Below are positions 36,520 to 44,620 of a stretch of 64,000 bases of DNA, piece by piece. Within the stretch, counting starts at the first letter, position 1; every line of letters begins with the position of its first letter. The notes under the pieces were generated by a model. That model was not told where the DNA came from. It made no database searches and saw only the letters and a list, made by a program, of their open reading frames with translations. The stretch comes from Schizochytrium sp. CCTCC M209059 (taxonomy: Eukaryota; Sar; Bigyra; Thraustochytrida; Thraustochytriidae). A program made the translations under genes and the position numbers. The stretch spans positions 214,548 through 278,547 of the forward strand of contig KN805394.1 of the NCBI GenBank assembly GCA_000818945.1, given 5' to 3'.

Positions 36520-37959
36520 TTACACATGGTCGTTCATCACCTCGCGACCGTTCTCAAAGAGAACGTTGAGCTTGAAGCCACGGACGCCACCCTGGGAACG
36601 CACCGTGACAGCTGCAGCAGCCGCTTGCTCAGGAGTAGTGGGGGCACCGTACGCCTCCTCGTACGCATGCGCCACGTGCAGCGCAAAAGGATGAGTTGAA
36701 AACTCTTCGCGAGGAATCTCGCGCCAGTACCCACTTCGCGAGGCCGACGAGGGCGGTGCGTCCCGGGCATGCGCGTCCTGCGCGAGAGCGAGTGAGATCG
36801 CGGGATCAAAGAGGCGCTCGCGAAGCAAGACGTGATCCTCGGCGCCAAGCGGAACATGAGACTCGTTGTGGCGCACACCGGCCGTCAGCTGGCAATTCGA
36901 GTTGGCCGGGCATCCAGCCCAGATATCGGACTCGATACCACAGAGATCGGCGCCGCGAATGAAACGAAAGACACCCTCATTGCCCCAGTTCGGACCCCAG
37001 CTGTTCTTCACCAGCCAGTAGTCCATCTGCGAAGACTCATCGTGACCCCAGCCCAAGAGATTGAGACAATGGCCTCCAACAACGGGCTGCTTGTCTGTGC
37101 TGTTGTAAATGCCCAGAGGGGAATCGTTGAAGAACTTGCCAAAGTTTCCAAAGTAGTCAATGCAGACCTGAAGGGGACCGTTGGTCATGAGTTCCACCTG
37201 CATGGCGCGGACCTGACGTCCAAGGGCCTCGGCGTCAGAAGCAGGACGGGGTTCGGCAGTGCTTGCTCGGGAGTGCAGCTCTGGGTCATGGATCGAGCCA
37301 AAGCTGTGCACGCGGTAGAACGTGGGCTTCGTTCCCGAGTCCTCGCATTGGTCGATGACACCATCGCAGCTTCGGCACCCGTTGCCGTGCGGATCTTTGC
37401 CATGGCAGTGGCCAGATGTGTAAGGTACACAGCCGCCAGCGCCTCCGGCCTCCATCGTGGGAAGTCCATGGATGAACATGTAACGCCAGGCGTCTGAGTT
37501 CCAGCCGCCGCCGCAGCCGGCCGAGTCTGGGAAGAGCTTCTTGTCTTCGGCAAATGATGCGCAGGAAAGGAGGGCCTGCGGCGACGGAAAGAGGGCCGTG
37601 CGCTTGCATCCATGGTCGTGGGCCTGGTGGAGATCTTCGGTGCACTGGCCAGCCTTTTGGAAAAGGCGGTTGCCCGTGAACACGCCGCCGGGGGGCAGCG
37701 CCGTCCCGTTCTCCGCGAGCCAGATGCACGCGCGGTCACCAAAGACGGAGGTCGCGCTCACGGCCCAGCAGCTACCGCACTGGCCCTGGTCCATGACGTG
37801 CAGGCCGCATCCAAACCACTTGGTCCTGGTGTCAAAGTGGGTTGGAATCTCCACGTCCACGGCAAGGGTGCTTTCCTGTTGCGCGGACAGCGCCAGCGTC
37901 ACCAGGAGAGCCGCCGCGATCCTCGTCGCGAGCGCAGGCCCTTTCGTCGTGCTCCACAT
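36520..37959 (-). CDS. Cathepsin B-like cysteine protease without a recognisable propeptide, with a C-terminal extension
   Basis: This 479-residue papain-family (C1) protease has a signal peptide at ~1-33. The active-site Cys64 lies in DQGQCGSCWA, His297 in GGHCLNLLGWG and Asn319 in VKNSWGPNWG. CGGGWNSD and a Cys/His-rich insertion (~177-205) resembling the cathepsin B occluding-loop region point to the cathepsin B branch. The mature-type start (IPTHFDTRTKWFGC) follows the signal peptide directly, so the usual ~60-residue inhibitory propeptide is absent. After the catalytic domain (~355) comes a 125-residue extension. Its last 70 residues contain a helix-like segment and SQGGVRGFKLNVLF, which weakly resembles the QxVxG loop and following strand of cystatins. 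It is probably secreted or lysosomal. The propeptide could also lie in an unrecognised upstream exon. Confidence 0.9.
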   Translation of the reverse strand: MWSTTKGPALATRIAAALLVTLALSAQQESTLAVDVEIPTHFDTRTKWFGCGLHVMDQGQCGSCWAVSATSVFGDRACIWLAENGTALPPGGVFTGNRLFQKAGQCTEDLHQAHDHGCKRTALFPSPQALLSCASFAEDKKLFPDSAGCGGGWNSDAWRYMFIHGLPTMEAGGAGGCVPYTSGHCHGKDPHGNGCRSCDGVIDQCEDSGTKPTFYRVHSFGSIHDPELHSRASTAEPRPASDAEALGRQVRAMQVELMTNGPLQVCIDYFGNFGKFFNDSPLGIYNSTDKQPVVGGHCLNLLGWGHDESSQMDYWLVKNSWGPNWGNEGVFRFIRGADLCGIESDIWAGCPANSNCQLTAGVRHNESHVPLGAEDHVLLRERLFDPAISLALAQDAHARDAPPSSASRSGYWREIPREEFSTHPFALHVAHAYEEAYGAPTTPEQAAAAAVTVRSQGGVRGFKLNVLFENGREVMNDHV

Positions 37960-39620
37960 TTTTGCTGCTTGCCCGGCCGCTTGCTTGTTGTTCGTCCGTT
38001 CGTTTGCTCTCGCTCGCGTCGCGACGAGGCTTCCTCCTCTCGCTCCTGCGATCCCCTACCCTCCTGCTCCCTGCCTGGCTGCCTGGCTGCCAGGCCTCCG
38101 CGACGCAGAGCCGCACGCCCGCCTCGCTCGCGTGCACCTCCAAGCCGCCAACGGTGTTTCTGTTTTGCGGCGCCTCCTCGGAGCTCCGTGCTTTCCCGGC
38201 CGCGTTCTGCTTTTGCCGCGCGCCCCGGCAGAGTATCCAAGCCGGCCAGCCCACCCGCGCAGCTCGCTGCCTTCCTCTTCTTCGACCCCTCCGGCGGCCT
38301 CTCCACGTGCGGCGGCTGCGAGTTCATCGTCGACGGGAGCAAGCACGCAAGCAAGCCCTCGGAGGGAGCCGGGGAGGCGCGGCGTTCGCTTGCCGGGAAG
38401 CCGCTGCGCCTTGCTTGGTGTGGATAGCGTTCGGGGCACCCTCGCGGGCGCGTGCTCTGCGGCAGCGATGGCGTGGCGCAGAAAGCGAGGAAGCGAGCAA
38501 GAAAGCCAGCTAGGGAGGTAGGCCCCGGCGGGTGGAGGAGGCGTCATGATGAGGCGAGGCAAGGCAAGGCGAGGCAAGGCAAGACACGGCAAGACATGGC
38601 TCGGAACCCGGATTCGGAGTCCTTCGAGCGGCATCTTGCAACGAAAGGCCGTGCCGACAGGGGACACAGCCAGCATGGCCATTGGCCATGGATGGATGGG
38701 CTGGAATGGGCTAGGTAGGGCCTTCCTTTCTTCGGTTTGTGCAGCCGGATTGAAGTTCGGCAGGACGCGACGTTGCGCAACTGCAGGTGGTGGGTGGGTG
38801 TGGCAGCGGCGCTTGCGACGAGGTTGAATGGCAAAGCTGTCGTCAAGGAAAATATGATGATGGAGACCGTGGCAGCGGCGCCGCGTGGCTCGCCATTGGT
38901 AGGGGGCTGGTGGTGTGGCGGCTCCCTGGCCAGTCAGAATACCATGACAGCATGAGCGTTTGTATCGACACGGAAAGGGCAGGCAAGCTGAGGCAGGAGG
39001 TGTCTGCAGTTTAGCAGCAGCAGCAGCAGCAGCAGCAGCCCCTGGTGATGGCTGGTGATCAAGGAGGGGATGCCTGTGTGATCCTTCCTGCTGGATTCGT
39101 GCGCGCGCAGCCCGAATTGCGGTCGCCAAGAGAGCTAAGAATCGAGGCAATCTCCACTTTTACAGGAGGTAGTTGCTTTCAATGTGGTTGCATTGCATTG
39201 CATTGCATTGCATTGCATTGTGGCGACGCATTGCGGCGAAAACCAAAGTAGACCTTATTAGTGTCTAAATAGGGTTTAATGTAGCGTCAAGACGCTCAAC
39301 GGATCGTTTCGCAGATGAAGCAGCAAGTGCATAAGCGCCAAGTTGACCGAGAAGAGAGATACGTAAGGTAGTTAATGATAAATATCTAAGACAATCCAGT
39401 CAGCGGGCGCGGCGCGGCCTGGCCGGACGGCTTAGTCTGCAGCTATCGTGCTTGCCTTGCTCTGTAGTACATAAGAAAGCTTTTGAGGGCAAAGGCGCAG
39501 AGTCGAGCTTGGCATCGCGTGCGCGTGCACGTGCGCGTGCGTGTGCGTGTGCGCGTCCTGCCTCGCGCCCGAGCGCGTCTCGAGCAAGCATCATCGCAAG
39601 CTTGTCAGCTACTTCACGTG
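37960..39620. other. Long divergent intergenic region
   Basis: 1.66 kb between the start codons of the protease and a coiled-coil gene. It contains GGCAA-type repeats (about 38555-38590), a CAG run (about 39014-39040), a GCATT pentanucleotide run (about 39189-39220) and a GT/GC-rich stretch (about 39519-39556). Frames of 270-360 codons exist on both strands at 37.6-39.1 kb but are low in complexity and domain-free. I see no convincing gene. Confidence 0.5.
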
Positions 39621-41456
39621 ATGGACGGAGTTCTCGCGCAAATCCGTGCACGGCGCAAAGTGATCGAGGTTGAGGATGACACCGAAAGTCAGCTATTTAG
39701 GCAAAACAGCGAGACAGGTTCGCTGTTTCGCCAGAGCAGCGGACGCTCCATCGGATCAGAGAGACTGAAGCGGCTGCACTCGCTTCGTAGACTGTCAAAT
39801 CGGAGTCTTAGCTTTCGCAGCGACGGCTCCGCCAACGAGGACCGGAATCTTTCTATCGCCTCGGGAAGAGCTGACGGAACAAATGTGAAAATTAGCAAGG
39901 GCCTTCGCGAAGGCAAGAGCCATGAAGAAGAGGGGAAAGAAGAAGAAAAAGGAGAAGAAGAAGAATCAAAGGATGCAGAGAGGCCACCTCATGTAAACGA
40001 CAAAGTAGCATTACCAGCAGCTCCAAACAAAGCCGAGACTAAGTCTTTAGCATCATCCGCGGTGAATCCGCCTGGGGCCAGCCATACTGCTGCCGCGAGC
40101 GAGAGAGATCGCCGCGTATCCTCCCACGTTTCCGATGCAGACATACCCTCGCCACCGCCAACACCACCTTCGCCTCCTGGACTCCCGTCGTTGACTCGCA
40201 AAGATCCCCCAACGCTCGCGCAGCGTCGAATGCCCAAACCTCCCCCAGGCCTCGACATTTCAGCTGCCAATAACGCAGAAGGTGACTCGAGGGCGACGAT
40301 AGACAGGCCATCGCCGCCCCCTACGCCTCTCGAAGCAGAGTCAAAATTGCAAAGACACTTTTCAAGCAGCTCCTCACGGCGGTCGGGCTTCGGAGAAGCA
40401 GCCAGGAATGATATGGCGTCTATCACCAAAGTCGATCTCGATCGCATCACCAAAGAGCTCACTCAGCTCCGCGACGATGTGCGGCAGTCACATACGCTAG
40501 CCAATGACCTCGAGATGGCGCGCAAGGAGACCGCGCGTGCGAATGAGGCAAAGCATGCTCTCCAGACCCAGATTGAAGGACTCCGCGCTCAACTTCGGGA
40601 CTCGCAGACTGCGCTCCAGCACGAGCGAGAACTGAAGAATCAGCTTCAAAGTGAAGTCCACGCTAGTCGTGACGCTGTTCTTGAGCTCAAGGCAGAGATT
40701 CAGAACGCGCGAGCGCGAGAAGAAACTGTCGCTCATCAGGAAAAGCAGATTGCCGCGCTTCGGGACGAGCTCGAGAGCGCTCGCGCCGACGCCAAAAAGG
40801 TACTTGCGGCCGTTGCAACAATGGTGGGTGGTAGACGTGAGCTTCTCCGGCTGACGACTGCGGCCGCTGCAAATGGCGATACTCATTCTGCTCAAGAACT
40901 CCAAGGTCCGCACGCAGCTCACACGGCTCATGCAGCTCATGCAGCTCATACAGCCCATGCGCCTCATGCAGCCCAAGGCTCACAAGAAGCCATGCAAGAC
41001 GAGAGCTTTGGCGCATCCGTCAAAGTGCTCGCCGAGACGACACCGTCTTGTATTACGGAGAAGAGGGTCGATATGACAGACAATAGGTATCACCTTGAAA
41101 ACGCACACTCCATGCATGCGGCACAGCAGCGCATGCATGCGGCACAATATCAAGCAGTCGAAACAGAGGTTTGCTGGACCAACGACAGGGGTCGCATCAG
41201 CACGGGTGCCGTTTCGACCCTCCATCGCGATTTCCAAGAGGCGGGAGGAGCCCAAGAAGGTCGAGCAAGGCAAAGCGCTCAACAGCCTGGGCCTACTGGC
41301 GTAAATGTGCAAGATTACAACCGTGAGCACGCAATGCACGTTGGGGCTCGGGTTGATCATTTACGAAACGCTCTTGAGCATGCGCGGCGACGCGAGCGTA
41401 CCCAAGGGCGTTTATTGGCACAGTCGCGTCGCAAATGCGCATACACTTATATGTAG
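39621..41456 (+). CDS. Uncharacterised coiled-coil protein with Pro-rich linker and His-Ala repeat
   Basis: I do not recognise this 611-residue protein. The first ~200 residues are Ser/Arg/Glu-rich and disordered, with short FRQ(N/S)S repeats and a Lys/Glu block. Residues ~170-240 are Pro-rich (PSPPPTPPSPPGLPS). Residues ~275-400 form a long predicted coiled coil (heptads with L, E, Q, R). A repeat of AHAAHT-like units follows (about 40911-40977), and then a Gln/His/Arg-rich end. The start is the first in-frame ATG (39621); the in-frame sequence before it is a GT/GC repeat. A cytoskeletal or scaffold role is a guess from composition only. Confidence 0.7.
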   Translation: MDGVLAQIRARRKVIEVEDDTESQLFRQNSETGSLFRQSSGRSIGSERLKRLHSLRRLSNRSLSFRSDGSANEDRNLSIASGRADGTNVKISKGLREGKSHEEEGKEEEKGEEEESKDAERPPHVNDKVALPAAPNKAETKSLASSAVNPPGASHTAAASERDRRVSSHVSDADIPSPPPTPPSPPGLPSLTRKDPPTLAQRRMPKPPPGLDISAANNAEGDSRATIDRPSPPPTPLEAESKLQRHFSSSSSRRSGFGEAARNDMASITKVDLDRITKELTQLRDDVRQSHTLANDLEMARKETARANEAKHALQTQIEGLRAQLRDSQTALQHERELKNQLQSEVHASRDAVLELKAEIQNARAREETVAHQEKQIAALRDELESARADAKKVLAAVATMVGGRRELLRLTTAAAANGDTHSAQELQGPHAAHTAHAAHAAHTAHAPHAAQGSQEAMQDESFGASVKVLAETTPSCITEKRVDMTDNRYHLENAHSMHAAQQRMHAAQYQAVETEVCWTNDRGRISTGAVSTLHRDFQEAGGAQEGRARQSAQQPGPTGVNVQDYNREHAMHVGARVDHLRNALEHARRRERTQGRLLAQSRRKCAYTYM

Positions 41457-41862
41457 AGCGCGCACGAACAGGCTCTGTAAATGATCGCAACATTAACAAA
41501 CAAAAAAGGTTGGCATTTCCTTCCCAAAATCTTGATGTCTTGTAGTGTGCAAATCGGAAAATGCTGTGCCAGCGCGTCGGGATGCAAGCTGGCACTGACA
41601 TAAATCAAATGGTCGTCGCGAAGATTTTGTGAGCACTTTGGTCAATTAGTCAGTTCAGTCTCATTCGAGGACAATTCTATCCTCATTGTATTGATTGTAA
41701 ATCAGTCGCCTGAGCTTGTGTCTTCTGCCCGTGCGCGTTTCTTCTTGATGAAAACGAATAAACAGGCATCCAATCATCACACATTTACATTCATACGCAT
41801 GCAGAGAGCACGCCAAAGAGCACGCCAAAACTTCAGTGAAAACATCACCAGAATATTGGTGA
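41457..41862. other. Convergent intergenic region
   Basis: 406 bases between the 3' ends of the coiled-coil gene and the mitochondrial carrier gene. It is more AT-rich than its surroundings. I see no gene or repeat of note. Confidence 0.5.
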
Positions 41863-42888
41863 TTAATCTTCTTCGGCGCCGTCCTCCGTGCCTGGCGTCA
41901 AGCCAACCAACAAAGCCAGAGCGTATTCGTACGTCGCAAAGGTTACAGCCGTCGCCACAGCAGACTTTAGAAGTGTTGGGACAAGGCCACTAAAGAAACT
42001 ACGGGGCCCTTCGTGTATGTACATTTCCCGAAAGCAGTCAATCATTCCATTATAGCGTGCTGCGCGCGCTGACTCCCGTCCCAACAGATGATTGACTTGA
42101 ATCCGCTTTTTAACCGTATCGAGCGGGTGGACGATGACTTTGGACAAAACTCCTGCCAAAGACCCAGAAAAAAGCTGTGCTGCCGTCTGCGCCATGCTTG
42201 GGGCCCCGGCCTCCTTGCTCCCTGCGTGGGTAAGTGCAGTGACGTGTCGCTTGATGTAGCCGTAAAAGGCAAAGGAAAAGGCCATGCCTGGCACAACTTG
42301 CGTCACCGTAGGCAAGAACCCGCGATAAAACCCCAAGAAACCATCGCGCTGCAGTGTCAATCGCGTGAGCGCAAAGACATTGCCATGCTCGGCGCGACGA
42401 TAGACGAGCTGGGTCCGAATAGTGTCGAGCGGGTAGGAAACCGTCGTCGCCGCCAGAGATCCTGCCGCGCCTGCCACGAGGTCCACGCCAAGTGGAGCGG
42501 TTTCGCGCGAGAATCCGAGGATGCGAAGGGTTTCCTGATAAGCGGGGAACTGCACGCCTGCGTACAGGCCCCAGAGGACAAGCGAAGGCGCCGTCCCCTT
42601 CCACAGACCGCGCACGCCCTCCTCGCGTAAAATCTTGGTCGCACTTTGTGCCACGCCACGATACCCGTCCTGGCCCGACACCTGCAGTTGCAACCTGATC
42701 TTGAGAACATCCAAGGGCGAGACGATCAGCCTCGAGACAACGCCTGAGGCGACGCCCGCGGCCGATTCTCGCCCGCGCCTTCTTGCGCCAGCCTCTGCGC
42801 CGCCCGTGGGCTCGCGGCTCGACGTCGTCACGGGGTTCTTCCCCTGCGCCGACGCCGACTTTGTGCCTCCCGCCACCGCCACGCACAT
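41863..42888 (-). CDS. SLC25A19-like: Mitochondrial carrier, thiamine pyrophosphate carrier-like (SLC25A19 family)
   Basis: This 341-residue protein has the threefold carrier repeat. The signature Px(D/E)xx(K/R) appears as SPLDVLKIRLQLQ, YPLDTIRTQLV and HPLDTVKKRIQV. The first repeat (SGVVSRLIVSPLDVLKIRLQ) and the third (AGVLSKVIVHPLDTVKKRIQ, with RYNGMIDCF and FFSGLVPTLLKSA) closely follow the mitochondrial TPP carrier. That carrier imports thiamine pyrophosphate for pyruvate and 2-oxoglutarate dehydrogenases. The N-terminal ~45 residues are an extra Ala/Arg/Ser-rich segment. The first in-frame ATG is at 42886-42888; upstream sequence is Arg-rich and lacks an ATG. A CoA or nucleotide carrier is the alternative. 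Confidence 0.85.
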   Translation of the reverse strand: MCVAVAGGTKSASAQGKNPVTTSSREPTGGAEAGARRRGRESAAGVASGVVSRLIVSPLDVLKIRLQLQVSGQDGYRGVAQSATKILREEGVRGLWKGTAPSLVLWGLYAGVQFPAYQETLRILGFSRETAPLGVDLVAGAAGSLAATTVSYPLDTIRTQLVYRRAEHGNVFALTRLTLQRDGFLGFYRGFLPTVTQVVPGMAFSFAFYGYIKRHVTALTHAGSKEAGAPSMAQTAAQLFSGSLAGVLSKVIVHPLDTVKKRIQVNHLLGRESARAARYNGMIDCFREMYIHEGPRSFFSGLVPTLLKSAVATAVTFATYEYALALLVGLTPGTEDGAEED

Positions 42889-43571
42889 CGTAGCGGTCGC
42901 CTCGCGCCGCTGGGACAGCGCTTCCACGCACCCCAGCCTCCTGGCCTCCCGCGCCCCGCGGGTTTCTCGCGCCGCCCGCGCTCGTCGCACTCGCGCTCGC
43001 CGACTCTGGTCCGCGGTTCTGCGCGTCAATCACCACCGTCTCTGTCAATTGATTGATTTTGCTTCTTGCTTTGTCGGGGATGACGCCCATCGGAATTGGG
43101 GGTCCAAGAGAACCCCCAATACGCCTCGGCATTTGCAGGCTCTGGCGGCACCCAATTTTGAGGCCAGGTTGATTTTGGAGCAGTGGAGTTGGGTGCGCAA
43201 GTCTCACGGTGCATACTTCGAAAGAGCGGTCTGCAGGTTTTAGCGCAAGCGGGACCCGTGGAGTCCAAGTCCAGCGGAGAACGGGGACTATATGCATGCG
43301 TACATGCGCGTGCAGGGCCACCGGTGGAAGAGCTTGTGGGGCTGAAAAAGGATCGCCTCTTTTTGCGTTCGTGGGCTTACCAGTGTGTCGCTCGCTCGCT
43401 CGCTCGCTTGCTTGCTTGCTTGCTCGCTTGCTTGTTGAGCTGAGCACACCCTTTTCGTTTCGGGATTGTAGAAACGCGGAATCGCGATTACAGCGAAAAA
43501 GTCTCAGACATTAAAGAGTTGTGATCACTTTGCTTTTGCGATTGAATTTTCAAGACAAAGGGCTCTAAACA
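42889..43571. promoter_or_regulatory. Head-to-head intergenic region, carrier / PAP2 phosphatase
   Basis: 683 bases between divergent start codons, so both promoters lie here. It contains a run of GCTC/GCTT units at about 43388-43436. I see no specific site. Confidence 0.45.
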
Positions 43572-44192
43572 ATGGGAGGTGTTTTGCGAAAAGTGCTGCA
43601 AACAAAGTATATCACTGCGGCGGCGACGGGTTTAAGCTTGGCCTATCTGCGCAATGGCTTCATGGTGAGGCTTCTCGTGGGCGCAGGTCTGAACAGCGTG
43701 CTCTCTAAGGTCTTGAAACGTGTCTTTGATCAACCACGGCCTGAAAAGGCGTCAGAGAGCGGCAAGACTGATCCTGGCTTTCCATCGAGCCATGCTCACA
43801 TGTTGTTTTACCTTTCTGTGTATACGACGTTTGCTATTGACGCCCCTGGAGCTCCAGCATGGGTCCCATACCTTACACTTGCATATGCTTTCGTTGGAAG
43901 TGTGTGGAGGGTCTTTATTGAACGCCATACTCCGATTCAAGTGATTGCGGGCATCGTTTCGGGAAGCCTCGGGGCGCTGCTTTGGTATCTGGCCGTGCCC
44001 CAAGAGCTGGTCGCAAGATCCGATGTTCTGGTGCACCGCGCACAAGCAGACTATCCTCTCACTTCTCTGGTGTTTTCACTAGGATCATCTTTGATTGCAT
44101 TTGGAATCCTCAAGAATTATGGAAACCTTATCAGCACGCCCACGCGTCTGGTCCCCAAGCAGTCTTCTGAACAAGAAAAAAAGGTTGAATAG
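43572..44192 (+). CDS. PAP2-type membrane phosphatase (lipid phosphate/dolichyl diphosphatase-like)
   Basis: This 206-residue protein has all three motifs of the PAP2 acid-phosphatase superfamily. They are KRVFDQPRP (K49...R56-P57), PSSH (71-74, in GFPSSHAHMLF) and R113-x5-H119 in WRVFIERH. Hydrophobic helices at ~12-28, ~77-90, ~97-112, ~124-142 and ~168-186 make it an integral membrane protein. The small size and the HxxxQV context resemble plant LPP-gamma and dolichyl-diphosphatase (DOLPP1/Cwh8), which recycle dolichyl pyrophosphate on the ER lumenal side. The exact substrate cannot be read from sequence. The start at 43572 is the first ATG and gives a normal family length. Confidence 0.85.
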   Translation: MGGVLRKVLQTKYITAAATGLSLAYLRNGFMVRLLVGAGLNSVLSKVLKRVFDQPRPEKASESGKTDPGFPSSHAHMLFYLSVYTTFAIDAPGAPAWVPYLTLAYAFVGSVWRVFIERHTPIQVIAGIVSGSLGALLWYLAVPQELVARSDVLVHRAQADYPLTSLVFSLGSSLIAFGILKNYGNLISTPTRLVPKQSSEQEKKVE

Positions 44193-44620
44193 CCCTAGAG
44201 AAGTGATTCAATATCTCATTCTCACCTGAATGTTTTTTTTTTTTGTTTTTTTTTTTCTCTTTTGGCACTAGCTAGCATATACATATAGGTCGGGTTTCGA
44301 AGCAAGAAAGGTGACACTTTTTATTGAGTAAAACCATACATTTCTCCCTCCTTCCCTCGCTCGCTCTGTCCTCCCTCTTCCTTTTGCGTGTGCCGTGGCC
44401 CTTGAACTCTCCCATTGTAGCCACGCTCAGCTTTCGCTTACCCAATTTATCCGGTGAGGCTTCTTTCACCGTCCCCCATCCTTTTTCCCTTTCATCTTCG
44501 TCTTTTCTTTGATCAATCCTTTATTCAATCAGTCGCGTTGCATAATTTATAACAGAGAACGAATCATTCACGAGCGCACGCGCGTGTGCTCGTGCACGAT
44601 CATCGCTCTTCTGCTCGCGA
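44193..44620. other. Intergenic region between two plus-strand genes
   Basis: 428 bases with a T-rich stretch at about 44232-44262, within 75 bases of the upstream stop, which may be part of a 3' processing region. A CT-rich tract precedes the next gene. I see no gene. Confidence 0.5.

Noticed and set aside
38056..39150. A 364-codon minus-strand frame upstream of the protease gene
   Set aside because: Its translation is Arg/Pro/Ala-rich with no domain, and competing frames of similar quality exist on the other strand.
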